Shown here in pieces: positions 10,121 through 18,167 of a stretch of DNA of 29,859 nucleotides. The notes below the pieces were generated by a model that had not been told where the DNA came from, searched no databases, and worked only from the letters and a program-made list of their open reading frames with translations. The stretch covers positions 1 to 29,859 of the forward strand of contig JAVHRB010000079.1 of NCBI GenBank assembly GCA_036171455.1, read 5' to 3'. The DNA comes from CAIVSN01 sp036171455 (GTDB lineage Bacteria; Patescibacteriota; Gracilibacteria; BD1-5; UBA2023). Position 1 is the stretch's first letter, and the number at the start of each line of letters is the position of its first letter. Position numbers and translations under genes: made by a program.

Positions 10121-11521
10121 CTATTTCTTCAACTCCAATCGAACCACCGTCTCGATATGGTGCGTATGGGGAAACATGTCCACCGGTATCACGTCCGTCA
10201 ACACATACTTCCCATCCGCCAAAAAGAAGTCCAAATCCCGAACCAACGTCGAAGGATTACAGCTGACATAAATGATTTCCCGAGCTCAAAATGCCAGGAT
10301 ATTCGGCGGGGCGCTCGGGTGCATTCCGTCGCGCGGAGGATCAATAACGAGTGTGTCAGCCGTCTGTCCGTTATCCAGGTATTCCTTGAGAAATTTTTCT
10401 ACCGGCGCCTGAATGGCTTCGAAATTGGCCACCCCGTTGAGTCATGCGTTGATTACCGCATCCGCGCTCGAATCCGCCACGAGTTCCACGGAACATACCC
10501 GGTCGAAGAGATTCGCGAGCAGGATTCCGATGGTTCCCGTTCCCGCATAGAGATCCAACAAGGTTCCGCCAGAAGATTTCACGAGGGAAATCACCAAGGA
10601 ATAGAGGACTTCCGCCCCAACGGAATTGGTTTGGAAAAAACTTTTCGGCCGTATTTCAAAAGATTTACCAAGTAGGCTTTCGCGAATCGTTCCGGTACCG
10701 CTGAGAATTTCCGCTTCTCCGGTCACGATGTCCGCGAGTCCGGTATTATGGAACAACACCTGGGTCGCGACGTCCGGCCGCTCGGCCATTTTTTGCCAAA
10801 CGGTTCGGAAAGCGGCTTCGTCGAAATCCGGATCCTTGGTATTGAGGCTGTAGACGAGCATTTTCTGTCCCGAAGTCTTTGCCTCACGAACGACGAGGTG
10901 CCGCCAAACTCCCTTGGTCGTTCGGGGATCGTAGGTAGGAATGCCACTCGCTCGGGAAAGCGTATTTATCTCCTGGAAAATCTCGTTCACGGAATCGCTC
11001 GCGAGAACGCAGAAATCGCAATCGATAATTCGGTCGAATTCCCCCTGTTTATGGAACCCGAAACGGAAATCGTCGTGGATTTCCTCCTTGGCAGAAATAT
11101 ATTTCCCAAAAGAAAACTCGAGTTTGTTGCGATATCCGTAGATTTCGGGACTGGCGAGGATAGGATGCCAAACCGTACCATCCAAAAATCCCCGAGCCTT
11201 GAGCCCGCTGAAACATTCCAAAACCTGTTCGTTTTTGATACGAAGCTGTTCGGAATATATGATGGGAAGCCATTTGCATCCGCCGTATACCTGAAAATGA
11301 GCCGGAAGCGGCTGTTCCAACGGAGAATGTTCCAATACGTCGACAACCTGGCCTTCGATGTGTCACTTGCGGGTCTTGATAACGCGTACGGAAACCGTCT
11401 GACCAGGAATCACTCCACCGGCGATCATAATAGCACGTCCATCTTCGGCTCGGGCCAGTCATTTTCCGCTGAAAACGAGTTTTTCTACGAATACGGGCGA
11501 AAGTATTTGATTTTTGTTCAT
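10121..11521 (-). CDS. 23S rRNA/tRNA (uracil-C5)-methyltransferase, RlmD/TrmA (RumA) family
   Basis: This family transfers a methyl group from S-adenosylmethionine to C5 of uracil in rRNA or tRNA. The 466-aa protein has an N-terminal TRAM domain (about residues 8-66), the GGCKW substrate motif, a SAM-binding LLDLYAGTGTIG, DPPRDGM, and the catalytic-cysteine motif YVSCNPSTLVRDL. It ends with DMFPHTHHIETV, which contains the conserved catalytic glutamate. TGA codons at 11459, 11363, 10442 and 10286 read as glycine; the last lies just before the YVSCNP strand. The iron-sulfur site looks incomplete: relative to E. coli RumA two of the four cysteines are Pro and Tyr, while that of GGC and a later one (CDFC) remain. 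Whether the target is U1939, U747 or tRNA U54 cannot be decided here. ATG start, no Shine-Dalgarno. Confidence 0.92.
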
Positions 11522-11609
11522 AATTTTAAAAAATCCGATGTCGGAAAATAAGATGAAAATTTACTCCTCTTTCCCGGAATTCAAAATGAATATCGCAGGA
11601 ATACGAAAA

Positions 11610-11630
11610 GAATCCCCCGGAACGGGATTC
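11610..11630. other. Short intergenic hairpin
   Basis: A perfect 7-bp inverted repeat GAATCCC/GGGATTC with loop CCGGAAC lies 89 bases upstream of the methyltransferase ATG. No U-run follows on either strand, so it is not a clear terminator. It could be a leader structure. Confidence 0.35.
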
Positions 11631-11675
11631 GCCATATCTCAAATTTCTACCACCCCCCAAAAATCTCTCAAAAAC

Positions 11676-11770
11676 GATGAAATCCGAAGTCAATTTCGAG
11701 CACCGTAGTGAAACGTACGGACGTACGTTGAACGAGGAGCGCAGAAATTAACAAGGAGTTCGCGTTTTGG
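11676..11770 (+). repeat. Dispersed structured intergenic repeat, copy C
   Basis: Nearly identical to copy D over its first 70 bases. It contains a perfect hairpin AACGTAC-GGAC-GTACGTT (11712-11729) and an outer ATTTC/GAAAT pairing. It ends a few bases before the stop of the minus-strand gene at 11779. Read as protein it gives MKSEVNFEHRSETY and then stops, but similarity to copy D continues past that stop, which favours a DNA or RNA element over a small gene. Confidence 0.8.
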
Positions 11771-11778
11771 AAGATTTC

Positions 11779-12324
11779 CTACTTCACTTCGCCACCTTTG
11801 CTAGTAAGTTCGTAAACCCCATCGGCCGTAGTGGCCCGCGGTGCGGAGATATTGATAATCGTTGATTCCTCCGTCTTGAGTTTGAAAGCGAGTGTTGCAA
11901 TAGTACTACCGGCTGGAATATCGGTTGGTTGGGCGAACATGACCTTTACGAGGGAAACTCCCGGAATATTGGAGGTGACGATAATGTCTCGGGAAACAAT
12001 CGCTTCCGCCTTGTCGACTTCTCCAAAAGCAATGGCATCGGGATTGGCAATGAGCGTGAGTTCGATTTCTTTTACTTTTTGCATGCTCCGATCCAATCGG
12101 ATATTGGCTCGGTCCGTTCCGGGCATATTCTGGGAAACGCTCATGTCCGCGGATACCACGGTCTTCGTTCCGACGGCTTCCACGGCAGATGCCTGCATTT
12201 TTACACCTGTGTCCGTATTGAACAAAAACATATTGATTCCGAGCGCGAAAGCGAAGGCGGTAATTCCGATGGCGAGGTGTTTTCGGAGGGTCGCTTTTTT
12301 GAATTCTTGAAAAATGTCTTTCAT
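11779..12324 (-). CDS. Membrane-anchored protein with a cohesin-like domain
   Basis: This 181-aa protein begins with a short basic cytoplasmic stretch and one transmembrane segment (around IGITAFAFALGINMFLF, residues 20-38). The rest would lie outside the membrane. The exported part has the alternating beta pattern of cohesin/dockerin-type carbohydrate-surface domains: VKEIELTLIANPDA, then IIVTSNIPGVSLVKVMF, then PAGSTIATLAFKLK, which resembles the end of cohesin domains. The family assignment is by pattern and tentative. The domain could serve in cell-surface attachment. Start ATG (12322-12324), stop TAG, no in-frame TGA. It diverges from rnhB and has a good promoter. Confidence 0.68.
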   Translation of the reverse strand: MKDIFQEFKKATLRKHLAIGITAFAFALGINMFLFNTDTGVKMQASAVEAVGTKTVVSADMSVSQNMPGTDRANIRLDRSMQKVKEIELTLIANPDAIAFGEVDKAEAIVSRDIIVTSNIPGVSLVKVMFAQPTDIPAGSTIATLAFKLKTEESTIINISAPRATTADGVYELTSKGGEVK

Positions 12325-12346
12325 AAAACAAAGATTGGTTAGGATG

Positions 12347-12375
12347 AGTGTATCCAAAACGACCGATTCGGTCAA
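12347..12375 (-). promoter_or_regulatory. Promoter of the cohesin-like gene
   Basis: On the minus strand TTGACC (12370-12375) and TACACT (12347-12352) are exactly 17 bases apart, 22 bases before the ATG. Confidence 0.65.
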
Positions 12376-12390
12376 ACATTCTCTTATAAA

Positions 12391-13056
12391 ATGTCAACTA
12401 TTGCTATTGGAGTCGATGAAGCGGGTCGGGGGGCCTGGGCAGGTCCCGTGGTTGCTGGAGCCTGCGCCATCATAAATCCTCGATTTAAAAAAACAGAAAT
12501 TTATGCAAAAATAAATGATTCGAAACAACTTTCGAAACTTCAAAGAAACCGTGTTTTCGAAGAATTATTACAAGCACGGAACCGAGGTGACCTTTGTTTT
12601 TATGTCACCGCCATAGATTCTGAAACCATCGATGCGGTTGGAATCAAAGAAGCCAATCGACTGGCTATGGAATCCTCAATCGTAGAAGTGCTGAAAATGC
12701 TCGAATCTTCCAAAGGTAAAACCACCACTTTCAAGGAAATTCATATCGATGGAAACGATCACTATACTTTTGAACTTTTTGAATATGAAAAAAATGAAAA
12801 AATTAAAATTCAAGAACATATTCGGGGCGATCAACTTTTCAAAATCATCGGAGCCGCATCCATACTCGCAAAAGTAACTCGGGATACTTGGATGGAATCA
12901 TTAAAAATCAACTATCCAGAGTATGGTTTCGAGAAACACAAAGGATATGGTACGGCGCTCCATCGGACGGCTCTTTCTGAGTTTGGGATTCTAAAAATTC
13001 ACAGAAAATCATATTCTCCAATAAAACACTTGATTCTGCAGGCAAAAAAACTATAG
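12391..13056 (+). CDS. rnhB: Ribonuclease HII
   Basis: RNase HII cuts the RNA strand of RNA-DNA hybrids and removes single ribonucleotides from DNA. The 221-aa protein has the family motifs: GVDEAGRGAWAGP at the N-terminus (catalytic Asp and Glu, residues 8-9), NDSKQLS, IHIDGND, GAASILAKVTRD and HKGYGTALH. The arginine of the invariant GRG is a CGG codon, which shows that CGG still means arginine here. No in-frame TGA; ATG start, TAG stop. No Shine-Dalgarno is present, and a TATAAA directly abuts the ATG, too close to be its own -10 box. A secreted-protein gene follows after 27 bases on the same strand. Confidence 0.96.
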   Translation: MSTIAIGVDEAGRGAWAGPVVAGACAIINPRFKKTEIYAKINDSKQLSKLQRNRVFEELLQARNRGDLCFYVTAIDSETIDAVGIKEANRLAMESSIVEVLKMLESSKGKTTTFKEIHIDGNDHYTFELFEYEKNEKIKIQEHIRGDQLFKIIGAASILAKVTRDTWMESLKINYPEYGFEKHKGYGTALHRTALSEFGILKIHRKSYSPIKHLILQAKKL

Positions 13057-13083
13057 TTTTGTCATATTTAATGCTCTTTTCCT

Positions 13084-14205
13084 GTGAAAAAATTTTTTGC
13101 CATATTTCTTTTAATCAGTCTAATAATTTCTACTCCTCTTGCTGGAGCAGAAACTCCGACTATTCCAGCCCAGAGTACCGTAATAAACGTTGCCGGAGAC
13201 GCTACCATTGCTCAAAGCGAAATTTCCATCGCCTTGGGGAAACTTATCCAAATTTACGAAAAACGAATTTCCGGAATGCAAGAAGAAAATAATCGACTTC
13301 GTTCCGAAAACGACGCATTGCGAGCCCAATTAGGAAAAGTGAACAGCGGTGCCGTAGCTGCGATTCCAACCACCCCATCCACTCCTGCGGGAACTGGATC
13401 TATAACCGTCGTTCCTACTCCTCCGGTCGCAAAAACGGATACTGATAAAAAACATGATCTGGTAGTAGCCTACGTTACGACCAATCTCGCCGACCTTCTC
13501 AAGAAAAACAATATCACTGCTTCTGGGAGTATTGGACTTTTTGAATTCATCGAACCAAAAAATTTCTTCATTTCCATTGACGATGGAAAAAATCCAATCG
13601 GAGTCACCGCGTTTAAAACGAAAGTTCTCTTTGAATATGATTCCAACCTCAATCTCAAAGTTCTCGGAGTATTCAATCTTGATTATGACAGCGGAAAATA
13701 TATTACTATTTTCGGTACGAATCCATTTGCTAGAGTGGTACGAATCCGAGTAAAAAATCCAAATTATATTGGGAAACTTCTCGAAGAAGCAGTGGTAGTT
13801 CCATCAACCGGTACAGTCTTATCTTCCGGTCCCACGATTACCGGAAGTACAATAATTCCAGCTCCAAGTGTTACTGGAGGTGGTAGTACGGTGAGTACGA
13901 GTATTACCCTAGAAACTATCCGAAAAGCCTATGAAAAAAACAAACTCGGAGATGTAGTACAGATGAGTACCACGTACTTACAAACCACTCCGAACGACGT
14001 AGAAGTGCTCACGATGCGAGCTCGAAGCCAATACATTTTCAGTAAATTCAATGAAGCATTGAACGATATCGAAAGTATCTATAAAATACAATGAGAAAAT
14101 ATCGATTGTGGAATCGTGAATGATGGAGCGCGTGCGGAAAAGTCGCTCAAAGGGGTCAGATGATCCGTCTTTGGAGGATTGCAGACGAGCAAATGCAAGA
14201 AGTAG
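13084..14205 (+). CDS. Secreted coiled-coil protein with a TPR-like C-terminus
   Basis: The 373-aa protein starts at GTG with a classical signal peptide (MKKFFAIFLLISLIISTPLAGA, cleavage likely after AGA). A short leucine-zipper-like coiled coil follows (about 60-84, MQEENNRLRSENDALRAQL), then a Thr/Pro-rich linker. Next is a beta-rich domain of about 100 residues, a second Ser/Thr/Gly linker, and a helical segment (LETIRKAYEKNKLGDVVQ to FNEALNDIESIYK) resembling tetratricopeptide repeats. Two TGA codons (14092-14094 and 14161-14163) read as glycine and add 37 residues, ending at TAG 14203-14205. Under the standard code it would stop at 14094. No named family is recognised. A terminator follows. 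Confidence 0.78.
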
Positions 14206-14223
14206 TTCATCGAATCTCAATCT

Positions 14224-14257
14224 AAAATCCCGGCTCAGTTCAGAGTCGGGATTTTTT
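14224..14257 (+). terminator. Intrinsic terminator after the secreted coiled-coil gene
   Basis: The stem AAATCCCGgCTC/GAGtCGGGATTT with loop AGTTCA ends in six T. It lies about 20 bases beyond the TAG at 14205, which supports the extended gene end rather than the TGA at 14094. Confidence 0.85.
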
Positions 14258-14302
14258 ACAAATGGGAAAGATTGGGTTGTTCACGTAAAACTCATTCAAA
14301 AC

Positions 14303-14396
14303 AATGAAATCCGAAGTCAAATTTGAGCACCGTAGCGAAACGTACATTCGTACGTTGAGCGAGGAGCGGAAAATATGGCAAGGAGTTCGTGTTTCG
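14303..14396 (+). repeat. Dispersed structured intergenic repeat, copy D
   Basis: It shares ATGAAATCCGAAGTCAA and GAGCACCGTAG with copy C. The perfect hairpin AACGTAC-ATTC-GTACGTT (14339-14356) keeps the stem but changes the loop. It lies immediately beyond the stop of the histidine kinase gene, the same position relative to a minus-strand gene as copies A and C. Confidence 0.8.
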
Positions 14397-14404
14397 ACTG
14401 AGTT

Positions 14405-16720
14405 TTATTCTGGAAGTCTCGTAAAATAGATACTGAAACAGCTTCCCTTCCCAACCTCACTTTTCAATTCTATTCGCCCATGCATTTGGGTAATAATCTC
14501 CTTTACAAAAGCGAGTCCCAATCCCGTTCCCTCATAGGTCCGGGTCATTGCGTTTTCGCTCTGGGCAAATTTTTCAAAAATTTTATGGTGATCTTTTTCC
14601 GGAATTCCTACTCCATTATCAGTAACAGAAAGTACCATTTCATTTCCTTGCTTTTTCAATGCTAAATCCACTTTTCCTCATCCTTGCGTGAATTTGAGAG
14701 AATTCCCAACAAGATTAAGTATCGCTTTGCGAACTTGATCATTATCCCCGATAATGATTGGAGCTTCATTGAGAGATATTTCCTGAAATTCCATTTGTAT
14801 ATTACGTTCCAGCGCTATAGCATGAACTTCATGCATAATACTTTCACAAATATCCCGCAGTTTTACTGGTTCCTCTCGAAGTACGATATTGCCAGATTCC
14901 AGCTTTGCGAGCTGAAGCATATGATTAATAATATTGAACAACCGTTTTCCCGAGGATTGAACAATATTTAGTGCCTTGACTGCCGGTTCTGGCAAATCTC
15001 CATAATCCCCATCAATCAGCATCGAAATATACCCGAGAATCGAAGTAATCGGGGTTCGAAGTTCATGAGACGCAATATTCAAAAATGAATCTTTACTATC
15101 GGAAAGGCGTTGGAGAGCTGCTCGTTGAAGCTCTTCTTTCCGCAATTCCCGCAAATCTAGCATCATACCCACTGTTCCAGTTGGAATAGGAATTCCCGTA
15201 AGGCGAACTGGAATCAGCTCTTTATTTTTTGAGAGAAGATCCGCTTCATAGGTTGATTTTTCTCATTGGATACGCACCTCGTTGTTATTTTGCACGGTAG
15301 CTATGGATTCAGGCGACCAAAAATCAAACGATTCCATACCCTGCATTTCATCTTTGGTATAGCCGACCAATTCCGCAAAGAGAGAATTCGCATATACTGT
15401 ACGTTCATCCTTATCCCCCATCCAGATAGCTAACGGAGCATTGTCGATAATCTTAATAAGCGCTTCCTGTTGAGAATTCTGCAAGTAATCAATCCGCTTG
15501 TTTCCCTCTTGGATTGCTTCAGTAAGTTCCTTCTTTTCGCTCGTATTCTGAATGAGTTGCTTTTGTAAAACGGATTGAAGCAGGTTAAAGCTGTTCAGTG
15601 AAAGATTTTCGGAATGCTTTTCCGAGATATCACGAACCGCATAATCTGGAATGCTCGAAGTAGCGGAATCAGAAATCAATACCATTACGAGAGCCTGGGA
15701 CAGGCATTCATTGCTCCCATGAAACGGCGTGAACGATATATCACTAAAGACCCCTATCAAGCCGTTTCTCTGATTTGGTTGCAAATTCCAGGCAAGATTT
15801 TCTCAAAGTAAGGAATATCGAGATTGATTGGAAAATATAAATCCACCTTCATGACGGGTACAATTCAAAAAAGAAGTACAATAATTTACACTGCTGGCAA
15901 TCTGTTCGCTGGAAAGCATTCCCAAGAATGCTTCTTCTCCTTCCAGAATATTTCCGCTCCAGGTAATGTTTTGTTTGGAAAAATCTATGCCGGTAATAGT
16001 ACGCGAAGCATACATGCCATTTCGAGTAACCAAGAGAGGAAATTCCAAAGTTTTCTTCTGTAATACTTGATGAACATAGGAATCTCCAAAAATTGTATTG
16101 AAATATTTAAGAGCAGATAATCAACGCATACTATAAACGGTAGTACCTTCGGTTTTACCAATTACAAATGAATTTCCAATCGGTAAAACATCATTGAAAG
16201 CTTTTGTTTGAAAGACAATATCACCATAACAAAATATAGCCACGCTCTGATTTTCTATTGTCACTCCATTAAAAACTCCCTCAATATCCTCATAACGAAA
16301 AGATCCACCAACCACGGGAACGATGAAATTTTTGAATTCGCATTTTCTTAAATCTGCTTCGGGATTGGTACTTCAAAAACCGAAAAGCAGGACTCATGAC
16401 AGATTCTCAGGATCGACATCATCCAAATTATTATCATCGAGAACTCGTACCCGATGCTGAAACATCCCGGAAAGTATTGTCACTGTCACCAGGGAATCCG
16501 AAACAAGATTCCCATTATTCATTATATTTCCTCAAACGATACTGCAAACCGTGACAGATGGGAAATTTTCACGAATTCAAGTTTGCACTTCGAAAACTTT
16601 AGATTTTTGAAGTACTTCTCAAAAAACAAACACTATCGTGCTCGTATGGGATTTTAACGAAAGTTCTAACTGTTCTTTGATAGCCTCTCTTTCTAATGAT
16701 TCAAAACTCCGAAAAAACAT
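14405..16720 (-). CDS. FIST-PAS sensor histidine kinase (nine in-frame UGA)
   Basis: This 771-aa kinase is continuous from ATG 16718-16720 to TAA 14405-14407 only with UGA as glycine (nine sites; 16121, 15803, 15263 and 14678 are examples). The N-terminal half resembles a FIST sensory domain, thought to bind small ligands such as amino acids: SVTVCSIVGGNIMNNG near residue 70, GVLLFGFGSTNPEA, then a C-terminal FIST-like part with YGDIVFQT and LPIGNSF. A PAS domain follows (about 420-480), then HisKA with the phospho-accepting His near 552 (SHELRTP). The catalytic domain has NLVGNSLKFT, TDNGVGIP and GTGLGLAF. No transmembrane segment is seen, so it is probably a soluble sensor. It starts 3 bases after the response regulator gene. 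Confidence 0.92.
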
Positions 16721-16723
16721 AAG

Positions 16724-17152
16724 TTACATTTGAAATTGAAATCCACAATTCGGGCAAGTACAATCCTTTAGTCAAGGCATTCCTTCAAGCAGTTTCTTTA
16801 CGTATGCTACTGCTTCTGCTGGAGTAGTTTCGGCTTTTACTAGGTATCCGTCCGCTCATAACTCTTTTGCTTTCGTACGGTCTTCCTCGCTGCTCAGATT
16901 GGAAAAAACGATAATTTTCGAATCTTCAAGTGAAGGTGCAAGTTTGCGAATAACCCCGATGGTTTCAAATCCGTTCATCGTCGGCATCATCATATCCATC
17001 AAAATAACTTTCGGGAAAAAAGAACTAATAATTGTCGTGGCTATGATGCCATTTTCGGCTATTTTGACATTGAAACCTTCCCGCTCGAATTTTCCAGCAT
17101 ACATAGACGCAATAACGGGATCGTCTTCGACAATGAGTATATTTTCGTTCAT
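16724..17152 (-). CDS. Response regulator receiver protein with a cysteine-rich tail
   Basis: This 142-aa CheY-like receiver has the acidic pair VEDDP, the phospho-acceptor aspartate in ILMDMMMPTMNG, the threonine/serine position in IIVFSNLS, and the lysine in GADGYLVKAE. The first glycine of GADGYLVK is a UGA codon (16856-16858), at a position where receivers normally have Gly; a second UGA is at 16772-16774. After the receiver there is no DNA-binding domain, only a 15-residue tail with CTCPNC, resembling half a zinc knuckle. It may therefore act through protein contacts. The next gene, the FIST kinase, begins 3 bases downstream, so they are partners in one operon. ATG start, TAA stop. Confidence 0.93.
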
Positions 17153-17179
17153 AAAAAATAATATAATTTATACTCAGGC

Positions 17180-17208
17180 ATTACATCACACTAGTATGGG
17201 TAAGTCAA
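17180..17208 (-). promoter_or_regulatory. Promoter of the response regulator-kinase operon
   Basis: On the minus strand TTGACT (17203-17208) and TGTAAT (17180-17185) are exactly 17 bases apart, 27 bases before the ATG at 17152. Confidence 0.65.
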
Positions 17209-17212
17209 AAAT

Positions 17213-17240
17213 TGTGGGGGAATACCTGTGGGGGAATACC
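17213..17240. repeat. Tandem 14-bp direct repeat upstream of the two-component promoter
   Basis: TGTGGGGGAATACC occurs twice in perfect tandem (17213-17226 and 17227-17240). It begins 4 bases beyond the -35 box of the response regulator promoter, a typical place for a regulator binding site. Confidence 0.6.
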
Positions 17241-17401
17241 AAAAAAACAAAGATTGATTTCTTAATGTACGTTATTTTGCATTCGGATTGTTTGAAAAAT
17301 TCATTCGTATTCCCCATTTTGACTGTCGCTCGTCGTAACAAATCGTATAATCCTTTTGAACCTGCGGCGAAACATAAAATTTATAAATAATCCATCTGTC
17401 C

Positions 17402-18085
17402 ATGCTTCTTCTTCTCCAAATAATCCTATATTTTTCCCTGTTTACCATCGGTGGTGGATTGCTTTTGCAAAGGAATAGGCTCTGGATCTTGAATTTTTTC
17501 AAACGATTGGGATTCTCCGAAACGACCCAGTTTCTCTTGCCGGCATATGCGCTTATTATGATAGAGGAATCGATGGTCGGATCGATGGGGGCCATTCGAG
17601 AACGTTTGACCACGGATATCCCCACGCCACTGCTCCCGCTTATGTTCGAACGCTCGATTCAGTTCATATCGTTGAATTTCATCCTGTTTTCCGGGCTGGT
17701 TTTTGGTATATTTTTTGCAACCAGGCTATTCCATTACAGCGTCAGGGAAATATTTTTACTGGCGGGCACATACTCTTTGATTTCGGAAAAAACGATTTCG
17801 AATCTCATCAATCCGGAAGTATTCTCCAATTTTTGGACCCTTTCGGTCATTCTCCTATATTCCATCGGTTCGTTTTTTACGTACGGTGTCATATTCTATC
17901 CGTCGGCCCTCTCCGTTCAGTCCAACAAGGAAAAATATCGGAAAAATGCCCATTTCATATGGCGCTATCTTTTCGCGATACTCCTAATAGCAGTATTGAC
18001 TTCCGCTATCATTCAACCGCTCAGTACGTACGTTCGGATACATTTCGATTTCGTTATTCCCCCGGAAAATTTTTATCACACGTAA
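17402..18085 (+). CDS. Integral membrane protein of unknown function
   Basis: This 227-aa protein has about five hydrophobic segments: residues 1-21, about 88-108, about 115-130, about 145-170 and about 190-212, the last starting YLFAILLIAVLTS. They are joined by short basic loops, so it is certainly membrane-embedded. A conserved-looking motif EESMVGSMGAIRERL follows the first segment. No family is recognised and no catalytic motif is evident. ATG start at 17402 without a Shine-Dalgarno, TAA stop, no in-frame TGA. It converges on groEL and shares the intergenic hairpin at 18084-18134. A TATAAT at 17346-17351 lies upstream, but the nearest good -35 is 21 bases away. Confidence 0.75.
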   Translation: MLLLLQIILYFSLFTIGGGLLLQRNRLWILNFFKRLGFSETTQFLLPAYALIMIEESMVGSMGAIRERLTTDIPTPLLPLMFERSIQFISLNFILFSGLVFGIFFATRLFHYSVREIFLLAGTYSLISEKTISNLINPEVFSNFWTLSVILLYSIGSFFTYGVIFYPSALSVQSNKEKYRKNAHFIWRYLFAILLIAVLTSAIIQPLSTYVRIHFDFVIPPENFYHT

Positions 18086-18134
18086 AAAAGAAACCGAACC
18101 TACGTACCGTAAAAACGGTAATGGGTTCGGTTTC
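18084..18134 (-). terminator. Intrinsic terminator of groEL
   Basis: An 11-bp stem GAAACCGAACC/GGTTCGGTTTC (18090-18100 with 18124-18134) encloses a second stem TACCGT/ACGGTA. On the minus strand it is followed by six T. It lies 33 bases beyond the groEL TAG. Confidence 0.85.
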
Positions 18135-18167
18135 AATGGGTGTTCATTCTCTTGCAACTCTAGTCTT

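Noticed and set aside
10626..11551. Long plus-strand frames opposite the methyltransferase
   Set aside because: They are antisense shadows of a gene with clear family motifs. None has recognisable domains.
11538..11708. Small plus-strand frame starting MSENKMKIYSSF
   Set aside because: Its last third is repeat copy C read in another frame, and it opposes the methyltransferase leader. No independent support.
17319..17351. TTGACT and TATAAT upstream of the membrane protein gene at 17402
   Set aside because: The 21-base spacing is too long for a standard promoter. The -10 alone may be real, so it is mentioned only with the gene.
17196..17390. Possible 64-aa plus-strand gene starting ATGGGTAAGTCA
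   Set aside because: It overlaps the response regulator promoter and the tandem 14-bp repeat, has no Shine-Dalgarno or recognisable motif, and its composition is not convincing. Kept only as a weak possibility.
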